Shown one piece after another: positions 1 through 5,588 of a DNA stretch of 6,149 nt (its first letter is position 1; each line of letters begins with the position of its first letter). This stretch comes from Bacillota bacterium (lineage in GTDB: Bacteria; Bacillota; Limnochordia; Darwinibacteriales; Darwinibacteriaceae): NCBI GenBank assembly GCA_012799535.1, contig JAAZLB010000392.1, positions 1 to 6,149 on the forward strand, in the 5' to 3' direction. A program made the position numbers and the translations under genes. The notes below the pieces were generated by a model. The model saw only the letters and a list, made by a program, of their open reading frames with translations, made no database searches and was not told where the DNA came from.

Positions 1-1
1 A

Positions 2-115
2 AATGGTCGTTTTGATCTCTCAGCCGCGGATCCTTTGGCATATGGGTTTAGCCAATATTTCCGCCTGGGTGAACTAATTGGACGTCACGGTGAATCCGTT
101 TTAAGAAAGAGGTGA
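2..115 (+). CDS. C-terminal end of a probable flavin reductase-like protein (5' partial)
   Basis: The second forward frame is open from the window edge to a TGA at 113-115 and encodes 37 residues. The segment around DPLAYGFSQYFRLGE, followed by IGRHGESV and a basic end, resembles the C-terminus of flavin reductase-like FMN-binding proteins, which often finish with a Y-G-x-Y-x-LGE-x-IG pattern. These proteins bind FMN and act as NAD(P)H:flavin reductases or flavoredoxins in the cytosol. The flavin-binding core lies outside the window, so the family call rests on the tail alone. The stop codon lies inside the Shine-Dalgarno site of the next gene, nine bases before its start, so the two are probably co-transcribed and may be translationally coupled. 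It could also be another small redox protein. Confidence 0.5.
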   Translation, partial: NGRFDLSAADPLAYGFSQYFRLGELIGRHGESVLRKR

Positions 116-116
116 G
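110..116 (+). promoter_or_regulatory. Ribosome binding site of the TPM gene, overlapping the upstream stop
   Basis: AGGTGAG lies eight bases before the ATG at 125 and contains the TGA stop (113-115) of the upstream reading frame. This supports the chosen start and suggests coupling of the two genes. I see no convincing promoter between them. Confidence 0.6.
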
Positions 117-124
117 GACCTTCT

Positions 125-910
125 ATGTCTAAATGCAAGTCTCTGATCAGCACTTTTGTTTTCATTTTAGTGTTATTAACCTTAACTAGCTCGGCTTTTG
201 CGGCCTCCTATCCAGCACCGAGGGGTTTTGTGAACGACTTTGCTAATGTTATGGATCAAAGAAGTAGGGCAGAGATTCAACTTATTGCGGAACAACTGCA
301 AAAAGAACAGGGGATTGAGTTAGCGGTAGTGACCGTTACCAGCACCGAGCCCTTAGATCCTAAGGAGTATATTACTGGTTTGTTTAATACCTGGGGTGTT
401 GGTGGTCCAGAAGATAGTGGTTTAGTGATTTTGTTGTCAATTGCCGAGGGGGCCATTGAGGTGGAACCAGGTTACGGTTTAGAGGGTGCCCTCCCCGATG
501 GCTTAATTGGAGCGGTCATCGACCAAGAGGGGATTCCCCATTTCAAAAACAAAGATTTTAGCAAGGGTCTAACGAATATGGCTCGGGCTTATGCCCATAT
601 CCTAGCTGGTGAACAGTTTGAAATTAAGAAGGAAAAAACCGGTGGCAATGGTTGGCTCACCTCATTTGTCATCTTTATGTTAATTGTGATTTTGCTTAGA
701 CGTAACCGCAAATATCCTCCCGGTGGAACGGGTGGTACAGGTAGTACAGGTGGTAGTGGCGGAACTCGCAGACCGATCATTATTACTGGACCTACTCGTA
801 TGCCTGGCCCTCCCAGGGGTGGAGGTTTTGGAGGTGGAGGTTCAAGGCCTTCTGGCGGAGGTTTTGGAGGAGGACGTAGCGGTGGTGGTGGAGCCGGTCG
901 CCGTTTCTAA
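125..910 (+). CDS. TPM-domain (YgcG-type) membrane-anchored protein with glycine-rich tail
   Basis: This 261-residue protein has a cleavable-looking signal peptide (basic start, hydrophobic residues 7-21, AFA before a likely cut near residue 26). A TPM domain follows at about residues 35-165, recognisable from FVNDFANVMD near its start and the conserved EPGYGLEGALPD at 114-125. A membrane helix (about 177-191) is followed by basic RRNRK, and then a glycine-rich tail (about 199-261) with two GGGFGGG blocks. The family is also called TPM_phosphatase, from a plant member with phosphatase activity. In bacteria its role at the envelope is not settled. The topology predicts that the TPM domain is outside the membrane and the Gly/Arg tail is in the cytosol. 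lemA follows after 23 bases, a pairing seen in many bacteria. The ATG start has a good Shine-Dalgarno site. The family call is firm; a catalytic role is not shown. Confidence 0.93.
   Translation: MSKCKSLISTFVFILVLLTLTSSAFAASYPAPRGFVNDFANVMDQRSRAEIQLIAEQLQKEQGIELAVVTVTSTEPLDPKEYITGLFNTWGVGGPEDSGLVILLSIAEGAIEVEPGYGLEGALPDGLIGAVIDQEGIPHFKNKDFSKGLTNMARAYAHILAGEQFEIKKEKTGGNGWLTSFVIFMLIVILLRRNRKYPPGGTGGTGSTGGSGGTRRPIIITGPTRMPGPPRGGGFGGGGSRPSGGGFGGGRSGGGGAGRRF
821..870 (+). repeat. In-frame direct repeat within the glycine-rich tail
   Basis: GGAGGTTTTGGAGG occurs at 821-834 and again at 857-870, exactly 36 bases (12 codons) apart. Each copy encodes GGFGG. It is the core of a low-complexity GGA/GGT codon stretch at about 720-905. 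Such tails are usual in TPM-domain proteins and can change length by slippage. Confidence 0.8.
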
Positions 911-933
911 TAGATAAAAAGGAGCGTGAAAAC

Positions 934-1497
934 GTGAAAAAGTCAACACAAGTCTTATTGGTTATTGCAGTCATTGTAGTTCTTCTAGTTGTTAGTGTAA
1001 TTGGCAAGTATAACACACTGATGGAAATGGAAACAGCTGTAGATGCCCGTTGGGCCCAGGTAGAAAACCAACTTCAACGCCGGGCGGATTTGATTCCTAA
1101 TTTGGTGAACACTGTAAAAGGTTATGCAGCCCACGAAGAAAAAGTCTTTACTGACATCGCAGATGCTAGGGCCCGCCTCTTAGGAGCTAAAAGTCCAGAG
1201 GCCCAAATGGAAGCTAACGCTGGATTAGATTCGGCTCTTGGGCGCTTATTGGCTCTTAGCGAGGCTTATCCAGAACTTAAAGCAGATACCAGTTTTGTTC
1301 GTCTACAAGACGAATTGGCTGGAACTGAAAATCGCATTGCCACTGAGAGGATGCGTTTTAATGAATCTGTACAAACTTGGAATGCAACCATCAAGAAGTT
1401 CCCAACTAATATTTTAGCTAACATGATGGGCAAGCAATCCAAGACATTCTTCGAAGCAGCACCAATCGCCCGTGAAGTTCCACAAGTTCAGTTTTAA
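934..1497 (+). CDS. lemA: LemA family membrane protein
   Basis: This 187-residue protein has the usual LemA length and layout. A short basic N-terminus leads into one membrane helix (about residues 6-23), followed by a long helical, coiled-coil-like domain. The family signature is clear: W40, then VENQLQRRADLIPNLVNTVKGYA at about 43-65, with E68 just after; later come the helix around TENRIATERMRFNE and the NILANMMG segment. LemA proteins are single-pass membrane proteins of unclear biochemical role, often encoded beside TPM-domain proteins, Band-7 proteins or HtpX-type proteases, which suggests work in envelope maintenance. The start is GTG at 934, preceded by AAAAAGGAG with nine bases of spacing. 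It is probably the last gene of its transcript, since a strong hairpin terminator begins five bases after the stop. Confidence 0.95.
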   Translation: MKKSTQVLLVIAVIVVLLVVSVIGKYNTLMEMETAVDARWAQVENQLQRRADLIPNLVNTVKGYAAHEEKVFTDIADARARLLGAKSPEAQMEANAGLDSALGRLLALSEAYPELKADTSFVRLQDELAGTENRIATERMRFNESVQTWNATIKKFPTNILANMMGKQSKTFFEAAPIAREVPQVQF

Positions 1498-1502
1498 AAG
1501 TG

Positions 1503-1530
1503 AAAGGGTCCCGGCGATGGGACCCTTTTT
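1503..1530 (+). terminator. Intrinsic terminator after lemA, possibly bidirectional
   Basis: AAAGGGTCCC (1503-1512) and GGGACCCTTT (1519-1528) form a perfect 10-bp stem with a six-base loop, and the plus strand ends in five T residues (1526-1530). It ends the TPM-lemA transcript. Read on the other strand the stem is followed by a mixed CACTTTTAAA run, so it may also stop the converging minus-strand gene, whose TAA stop (1531-1529) touches the hairpin. Confidence 0.9.
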
Positions 1531-2293
1531 AAAATCCAAAGAGTGGTACAGGCTTAATATCTAATTCTCGCAACATGTCCAAGTCTACAGGTGTAACATG
1601 ATCTGCAAAATAGTGTAAGACCTCTAGGGCCTCTTCAGGGTGGAGGGTTTCTCCCCAGATCACCATTTGAGTAAGCTGTCCAGGGTGTTGAACCGCGTAG
1701 ATAGGCTCACCCTCTTCGTCTTTACCGAGCTCTAGCAGGGCTCCCTGTTCAATAAAATACCATAAGCGCTCGTCCGCCAAGGCTATTACATCGGGGGCTT
1801 CGCCAGCGGCAATTAACACCACTAATTTTTGATCAACAGAACCAGGTGGTAATAGCTGCAGATCAATGTAGATTTCTTCACTTGTTTCATTGTAGGCATT
1901 GGCTAAACCGATCATTTCTTGGGTGAGCTCGTAATAAGCCTCCCCCAGAAAGACAATCTTGGTACGCCCCATGGCTGGATCTGGAGGTTTGGGCCAATAA
2001 ATACTTAAAAGGATAATAGCTATAATCGCCCCCAGTCCTCCAAAAATCACCCATTTAGAAACAGGTGGAGGTGGTCCATCTCCCTCTGGTTTTTCACCCA
2101 CAACTGCTTTGGCAATTTGGGGGCAGCCGGTTTTCCCACATCCTCCTTTTCTTTTCCAACAATCAACATGGTGCACCGTCCGACACCGGGGGCAGACCAC
2201 CACTTCATCTTCTTGGGTAATGGTCTCTTGGCAAACAATGCAGGTTTGTCCTAGATGTTCAGAACCGCTAGTGATCTTTTCTAGGTTATTCAT
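1529..2293 (-). CDS. RING-finger, single-pass membrane protein with a partial solute-binding-protein-like outer domain
   Basis: This 254-residue protein has an unusual three-part layout. The N-terminus carries a double zinc-binding finger: C18-x2-C21-x12-C34-x2-C37-x4-H42-x2-C45-x6-C52-x4-C57. The spacing and the HVDCW and GGC...GC elements resemble the prokaryotic RING finger family 1. A proline-rich linker (74-77) leads to a membrane helix (about 81-100). The rest resembles the first lobe of an extracellular solute-binding protein: KIVFLGEAYYELT, a helix with AYNE, then AAGEAPDVIAL (162-172) and FIEQGALLELG (180-190), which match the usual binding-protein pattern. The second lobe of some 200 residues is absent. 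The likely topology is finger in the cytosol and binding-like lobe outside, which would suit a sensor or scaffold; ligase activity is not implied. The ATG start has GGGGAG seven bases upstream. I know of no named gene with this layout. Confidence 0.85.
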   Translation of the reverse strand: MNNLEKITSGSEHLGQTCIVCQETITQEDEVVVCPRCRTVHHVDCWKRKGGCGKTGCPQIAKAVVGEKPEGDGPPPPVSKWVIFGGLGAIIAIILLSIYWPKPPDPAMGRTKIVFLGEAYYELTQEMIGLANAYNETSEEIYIDLQLLPPGSVDQKLVVLIAAGEAPDVIALADERLWYFIEQGALLELGKDEEGEPIYAVQHPGQLTQMVIWGETLHPEEALEVLHYFADHVTPVDLDMLRELDIKPVPLFGF

Positions 2294-2299
2294 TGCAAT

Positions 2300-2305
2300 C
2301 TCCCC
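2300..2305 (-). promoter_or_regulatory. Ribosome binding site of the RING-finger gene
   Basis: On the minus strand GGGGAG precedes the ATG at 2293-2291 with six to seven bases of spacing. It fixes the start of the RING-finger protein. Confidence 0.7.
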
Positions 2306-2326
2306 AATACTAGAAAAGTTGTAGTA

Positions 2327-2335
2327 TGATATAAT
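2327..2335 (+). promoter_or_regulatory. Extended -10 promoter for rnhA
   Basis: TGATATAAT is a perfect TATAAT box (2330-2335) with the TGn extension that lets sigma-A work without a good -35 box. No good -35 is seen 17 bases upstream, which fits an extended -10 promoter. Transcription would start near 2342, giving rnhA a leader of about 65 bases. Confidence 0.6.
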
Positions 2336-2338
2336 TAC

Positions 2339-2367
2339 AGAATATCACATTGTCGTAGCTCTGCCAA
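2339..2367 (-). promoter_or_regulatory. Sigma-A-type promoter for the RING-finger gene
   Basis: On the minus strand TTGGCA (2367-2362, five of six to consensus) is followed after exactly 17 bases by TATTCT (2344-2339, four of six). Transcription would start near 2332, leaving a leader of about 40 bases before the ATG. The -10 box lies only a few bases from the -10 box of the opposing promoter. Confidence 0.6.
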
Positions 2368-2392
2368 CCTTAGGCGTAGCATCAACGAGCTT

Positions 2393-2401
2393 AAAGGGGT
2401 G
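2393..2401 (+). promoter_or_regulatory. Shine-Dalgarno site that selects an ATT start for rnhA
   Basis: AAAGGGGTG lies seven bases before ATT at 2409, an ideal distance. It is about 20 bases before the GTG at 2421, which is too far for normal initiation. The same AAAGGGGTG is used before the short queG start. No other purine-rich site lies near the GTG. Confidence 0.6.
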
Positions 2402-2408
2402 CATCAGA

Positions 2409-2849
2409 ATTAAACCACAAGTGGAAATATATACAGATGGAGCCTGCAGTGGCAACCCTGGACCAGGGGGATGGGCAGCAGTTTTACTTTTTGGTTCTCA
2501 TCAAAAGGAGATCTCAGGCTATGAACCAGATACTACAAATCAGAGGATGGAATTATTGGCCGCTATTAAGGGCCTACAAAGTTTAAATCGACCTTGTAGG
2601 GTGAAGCTATATTCTGATAGTGCTTATTTGATTAACGCCTTTACCCTAGGCTGGATCGAGAATTGGCAAAGAAATGGTTGGCTTAACTCTAAGAAGGAGC
2701 CCGTGAGTAATGCGGATCTTTGGCATGACCTAGTAGAACTTGCGGATCAACACGATATTGACTGGATTAAAGTAAAGGGTCATAGTGATAATAAGTTTAA
2801 CAATCGCTGTGATGCTCTGGCTAGGGCGGCCATTGAAGAGCACAGGTAG
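2409..2849 (+). CDS. rnhA: Ribonuclease HI, probably starting at ATT
   Basis: RNase HI cuts the RNA strand of RNA-DNA hybrids, removing primers and R-loops in the cytosol. The family motifs are complete: YTDGACSGNPGPGGW at the start, MELLAAI, YSDSAYL and VKGHSDNKFNNRCDALA. From an ATT start at 2409 the protein has 146 residues, and the catalytic residues fall at D10, E48, D70, H125 and D135. The first three are the same numbers as in the E. coli enzyme (D10, E48, D70, H124, D134). The beginning IKPQVEIYTDG also matches the usual MxKQVEIxTDG. The only conventional start nearby, GTG at 2421, would give 142 residues, trim the first strand and lack a ribosome binding site. No ATG, GTG or TTG lies in frame between the TAG at 2322 and 2421. 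The function is certain; the exact start is not. The next gene begins ten bases later. Confidence 0.96.
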   Translation: MKPQVEIYTDGACSGNPGPGGWAAVLLFGSHQKEISGYEPDTTNQRMELLAAIKGLQSLNRPCRVKLYSDSAYLINAFTLGWIENWQRNGWLNSKKEPVSNADLWHDLVELADQHDIDWIKVKGHSDNKFNNRCDALARAAIEEHR

Positions 2850-2858
2850 GGGTGGGAG
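2848..2858 (+). promoter_or_regulatory. Ribosome binding site deciding the start of the 446-residue protein
   Basis: AGGGGTGGGAG overlaps the last two bases of the rnhA TAG. Its AGGGG part lies seven bases before the GTG at 2860. This favours 2860 over the in-frame GTG at 2785, which lies inside rnhA. Confidence 0.6.
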
Positions 2859-2859
2859 C

Positions 2860-4200
2860 GTGCAGGTAGACTATAGAGAACTAATCGAAGAAATCAAGGA
2901 AATCACCACTGTAGATGGCTTTGTTTCTTCCTGTTTGGAAATCAAAGAAAGCATGTTTTTTTATGATCGGGATTTGATGTTAGCTGCCTATAGTGCCTCT
3001 TTAGAGCTTTTGGTAGTAGCCGCTTTGTTTAGTGCTTCCCTCCACGGCAAGAGAGAATTGCACAGGGCTGAAACTGAAGTGGTTCGCCATGTGGATGAAT
3101 TGTTGGAGGAGTTGACGAAATATCGTCTACCTTTAGATATTCAATATGTCGTAGATCGTTATCTACAGGATGCAGGCTTTCAAACTAGTCTTCGCATGCC
3201 CGTTTATACGCAGATGATGCGCAATTATGCTTCTTCTACTGAATATCGAGAAGAGTCTATTGATATGCTCATTCAACAAGCTCATAGGTGTATTGCTAAG
3301 GATAGTGATGATTTAGAAAAGGAGTTAAACCTCATCTTAGGTCAAGTGGGAACAAAGATGTTACGGGGTGGCCATTTAAGACCGATTTGGTTACAGATCA
3401 GCCATCCTCGCATTTATATCATCTTACTGGGATTGCAAACCATGATGAACAACTTCCAAGTTACACCTTATTATAACTTTCCCTTTCAAGATATCACTAC
3501 AGAACGGCAAAAACGCAAGAAAATTGCTGGTAATGTTGTTTTGGATCTAGGAGTGTTCCGCAATTTTCGGCAAGGGGGTTCTGGGTATACGGATCTGAAC
3601 GTGGTCTTAGTTAAGGATGATTACGATCACTACTTAGAGAACTTTTTGTCCAACTTTGATTATCTAGATGGGGAACCGGATCAAGAGTTCATTAATCTGA
3701 TTGTGGCTATTTTCGAAACTCGGCTAGTTAATGAGGAGCTAGAGAATGGGTTGTTGCTGAAGCTCTTGGTTTATTGTGATTATTGGCAGATTAGTGAGGT
3801 TAGTGATGTAGCTTTGGAGATCTTAGAGCTCCTAGATCCAGATGATCCTCTGTACTTTGGCTTCTGGACTCTTTTACGTTCCTTAGATGGGAAGGCCTTG
3901 CCAGCTATTCGCCGTTTTATTCGCAAAAACCGTGAATCCCCCTTACTGCCCTATATCTCCATATTTCTCTCCCGCGGTAAACCAGGGAAAAGGAAGTGGG
4001 ATTTGCTCACGGAAATCTTTGAAAACTATCCCTATGAAGATGAGGATAAAGCTCAAATGGCCCGTTCTATCGCTCACTACGGGGGAACAGAGGCGGTCAC
4101 TTATTTGGAAAACGCTCTAGCGGACGCCCAGGCAACAAAAGATGCTTATCGCCTGGGAATCGAAGAAGCCCTAGCTTCTGCCAGGGCTAATGAGGATTAG
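2860..4200 (+). CDS. Uncharacterised all-helical protein, HEAT-like C-terminus
   Basis: I do not recognise this 446-residue protein. There is no signal peptide and no convincing membrane helix; residues 47-60 are hydrophobic but sit in a helix with charged neighbours, so a cytosolic location is likely. The N-terminal third (1-165) is a run of amphipathic helices rich in Glu, Leu and Tyr. Residues about 205-260 are less helical, with a basic patch (TERQKRKK, 214-221) and a glycine turn (QGGSGYTD, 238-245). From about 275 to 440 the helix-turn-helix rhythm, with phrases such as DVALEILELLDPDDP, LDGKALPAIRRFI and YGGTEAVTYLENALADA, resembles HEAT-type repeats, which usually bind proteins. It follows rnhA by ten bases and is likely its operon partner. 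The GTG at 2860 has a good Shine-Dalgarno site. The end overlaps the converging queG by 14 bases. Confidence 0.85.
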   Translation: MQVDYRELIEEIKEITTVDGFVSSCLEIKESMFFYDRDLMLAAYSASLELLVVAALFSASLHGKRELHRAETEVVRHVDELLEELTKYRLPLDIQYVVDRYLQDAGFQTSLRMPVYTQMMRNYASSTEYREESIDMLIQQAHRCIAKDSDDLEKELNLILGQVGTKMLRGGHLRPIWLQISHPRIYIILLGLQTMMNNFQVTPYYNFPFQDITTERQKRKKIAGNVVLDLGVFRNFRQGGSGYTDLNVVLVKDDYDHYLENFLSNFDYLDGEPDQEFINLIVAIFETRLVNEELENGLLLKLLVYCDYWQISEVSDVALEILELLDPDDPLYFGFWTLLRSLDGKALPAIRRFIRKNRESPLLPYISIFLSRGKPGKRKWDLLTEIFENYPYEDEDKAQMARSIAHYGGTEAVTYLENALADAQATKDAYRLGIEEALASARANED

Positions 4201-5227
4201 TTTGTTTCCTTTTAATCTTCGTAATAGCCCAAAGGGCCGCCTCCTGCACAGCCAGGCTAGGATGGTTGTGGGCAGTTTTTTCTAAAATATCTAGTGCTTC
4301 GGGATTTCCTTGGTTACCAAGTACTATACAAGCATTTCGTTGCAAGATGTTTTTCCCTCGCCAAGCTACACTAGTTTGACTAAAGGATTCTGCAAACTCG
4401 TTTTTATCCATGTTCAATAAGGATAGCAAGGGTACATGGGGGCCAACGAAAGGCTTAAAGTCTGGGTCAGAGACTGGCTCAACCTGTCTATTGATGGGGC
4501 AGGCCTGTTGGCAAGTATCACAACCCCAAAGCCTAGTACCAAGTTTTTCTCGAAGTTCTTCTGGAAAAGAACTGGTTTGGGTGAGGTAAGAAAGACAGCG
4601 TTGCGGTTTGATCTTACCTGGAGCTATAAGTGCCTGGGTAGGGCAAGCCCTGATGCAGGCATCACATTCTATGGGGCAAGACCATCCGTCTTGTCCTTCT
4701 TTTTTTGTAGGAGATAAGTCCACATCAACCAAGATTTCCCCTAAGAAAACCCAGGATCCAAAGGGTGGCACATAGACGGCACAATTACTACCAGGATATC
4801 CTAGTCCCCCTTCTATTGCTAAAGCCCGATCCACAAGAAAACTAGTATCTACGGCTTTGGTGCATTTATTAGCACCACAGTGTTCTTTTAGAAAGTGAAC
4901 AACCTTGTCCATCCGTTCATCTAAAACCTTATGGTAGTCTCGACCCCAAGCGGAACGGGAAATTGTTCCATGGAGTGGGGGTGTGGGCCCCGCATCCCCT
5001 GTGTAATAAGCCACGGCCAGGGAAATAACACTTTGGGCACTGGGCTGTAGAGCTTGGGGGTTAATTCGTTTCTTGAGATCAGGATGGGCGAAAGCAGGGT
5101 AGCGTTTCTCTGCCTGTGCTTCTTCTAACACAGGTAGATATTTTTCAAGGGGAGTTGCTGGCATGATGGCAAACGCATCAAACCCAGCAGCATGAATTGC
5201 ATTACTAAGTTGATCTAAGGAAATCAC
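4187..5227 (-). CDS. queG: Epoxyqueuosine reductase QueG
   Basis: QueG performs the last step of queuosine synthesis, reducing epoxyqueuosine to queuosine at the wobble base of tRNAs with GUN anticodons, using cobalamin and two 4Fe-4S clusters. From the GTG at 5227 the protein has 346 residues. The catalytic aspartate is in AVDTSFLVDRALA (D127, matching E. coli D134), followed by the family block GLGYPGSN (141-148) and GSWVFLGEI (157-165). The ferredoxin-like cysteines are C184, C188, C191, C195 and C211, C236, C239, C243 (CDACIRACPT and GCDTCQQACP). A C-terminal HEAT-like part (about 285-340) is typical of the longer form and binds tRNA. The chosen start has AAAGGGGTG five bases upstream. 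A GTG at 5266 would add 13 residues and also has a perfect Shine-Dalgarno site, but those codons lie in a terminator stem. It is probably fed by read-through from nfu. Confidence 0.95.
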   Translation of the reverse strand: MISLDQLSNAIHAAGFDAFAIMPATPLEKYLPVLEEAQAEKRYPAFAHPDLKKRINPQALQPSAQSVISLAVAYYTGDAGPTPPLHGTISRSAWGRDYHKVLDERMDKVVHFLKEHCGANKCTKAVDTSFLVDRALAIEGGLGYPGSNCAVYVPPFGSWVFLGEILVDVDLSPTKKEGQDGWSCPIECDACIRACPTQALIAPGKIKPQRCLSYLTQTSSFPEELREKLGTRLWGCDTCQQACPINRQVEPVSDPDFKPFVGPHVPLLSLLNMDKNEFAESFSQTSVAWRGKNILQRNACIVLGNQGNPEALDILEKTAHNHPSLAVQEAALWAITKIKRKQTNPH

Positions 5228-5250
5228 CGCTTCACCCCTTTCTGTCCTAA

Positions 5251-5280
5251 CAAAAAGGAGGAACACGAGGTTCCTCCTTT
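5251..5280 (-). terminator. Hairpin terminator or attenuator between nfu and queG
   Basis: On the minus strand AAAGGAGGAAC (5280-5270) pairs perfectly with GTTCCTCCTTT (5264-5254) around a five-base loop, and the stem runs into TTTTTGTT. It begins four bases after the nfu stop, so it reads as the nfu terminator. queG starts only 24 bases further on, with no room for a promoter in between. The first arm contains AAAGGAGG, a perfect Shine-Dalgarno site six bases before the GTG at 5266. Confidence 0.85.
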
Positions 5281-5284
5281 GAAT

Positions 5285-5509
5285 CTATTTGGCCGCTTCC
5301 ACCGAGACGATTTCGGGGATTTCGTGTTTGAGGATTCTTTCAATGCCACCCTTTAAAGTAAGTTGTGACATGGGGCATCCTACACAAGCACCGGTTAGCC
5401 TAACGGTTACCACGTTATCTTCACTAACGTCTACTAATTCAACATTACCACCATCAGCTTGAAGGGATGGGCGGATTTTATCTAAAACTGCCTCTACTCT
5501 TTCTTTCAC
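5285..5509 (-). CDS. Small NifU C-terminal-domain (Nfu) Fe-S cluster scaffold
   Basis: This 74-residue protein is a stand-alone Nfu domain. It carries the invariant CxxC (C42 and C45 in LTGACVGCPMSQLTLK), the early helix with RPSLQADGGNVELV, and GGIERILKHEIPEI towards the end. Two subunits would hold one 4Fe-4S cluster between their CxxC pairs and pass it to target enzymes in the cytosol. The length is usual for the short clostridial form. The start is GTG at 5509, with a perfect AGGAGG seven bases upstream (5522-5517). It has its own promoter and is followed by a hairpin and then queG, an Fe-S enzyme that could be one of its clients. Members of this family are named nfu, nfuA or nifU; I give no symbol because the naming is not settled for this form. 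Confidence 0.95.
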   Translation of the reverse strand: MKERVEAVLDKIRPSLQADGGNVELVDVSEDNVVTVRLTGACVGCPMSQLTLKGGIERILKHEIPEIVSVEAAK

Positions 5510-5540
5510 CTCGACACCTCCTAGGCATTGTTCTTTACTA

Positions 5541-5569
5541 AGTATACACCTATTATTTAGGAAAGTCTA
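5541..5569 (-). promoter_or_regulatory. Sigma-A-type promoter for nfu
   Basis: On the minus strand TAGACT (5569-5564, four of six to consensus) is followed after 17 bases by TATACT (5546-5541, five of six). Transcription would begin near 5534, about 25 bases before the GTG start. It lies in the 79-base gap between selO and nfu, where no terminator for selO is visible, so nfu may also be read from selO. Confidence 0.6.
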
Positions 5570-5588
5570 CATTATGCATATTTCTGAC

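Noticed and set aside
37..58. TTGGC...GCCAA inverted repeat
   Set aside because: It has five-base arms within a coding stretch and no poly-T; it is probably chance.
589..780. Proline-rich open frame on the minus strand opposite the TPM gene
   Set aside because: It is the mirror of the glycine-rich codons of the TPM tail, with no ribosome binding site and no family resemblance.
723..917. Val/Leu/Glu-rich open frame on the plus strand
   Set aside because: It is the shifted reading of the GGA/GGT repeats in the TPM gene and has low complexity throughout.
2354..2380. CGTAGC direct repeat, two copies 21 bases apart in the rnhA leader
   Set aside because: Six bases are too few to distinguish from chance, although two helical turns of spacing would suit an operator.
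2785..2859. A 25-residue N-terminal extension of the 446-residue protein starting at GTG 2785
   Set aside because: It lies wholly inside rnhA, has no Shine-Dalgarno site, and the GTG at 2860 has a good one directly after the rnhA stop.
2998..3040. Hydrophobic stretch in the unknown protein as a membrane helix
   Set aside because: About 14 hydrophobic residues are flanked closely by Glu and Lys and lie in an otherwise amphipathic helical region; a buried helix is more likely.
5570..5583. ATATGCATAAT near-palindrome after selO as a terminator
   Set aside because: The stem is short and AT-only apart from one GC pair, and no T run follows.
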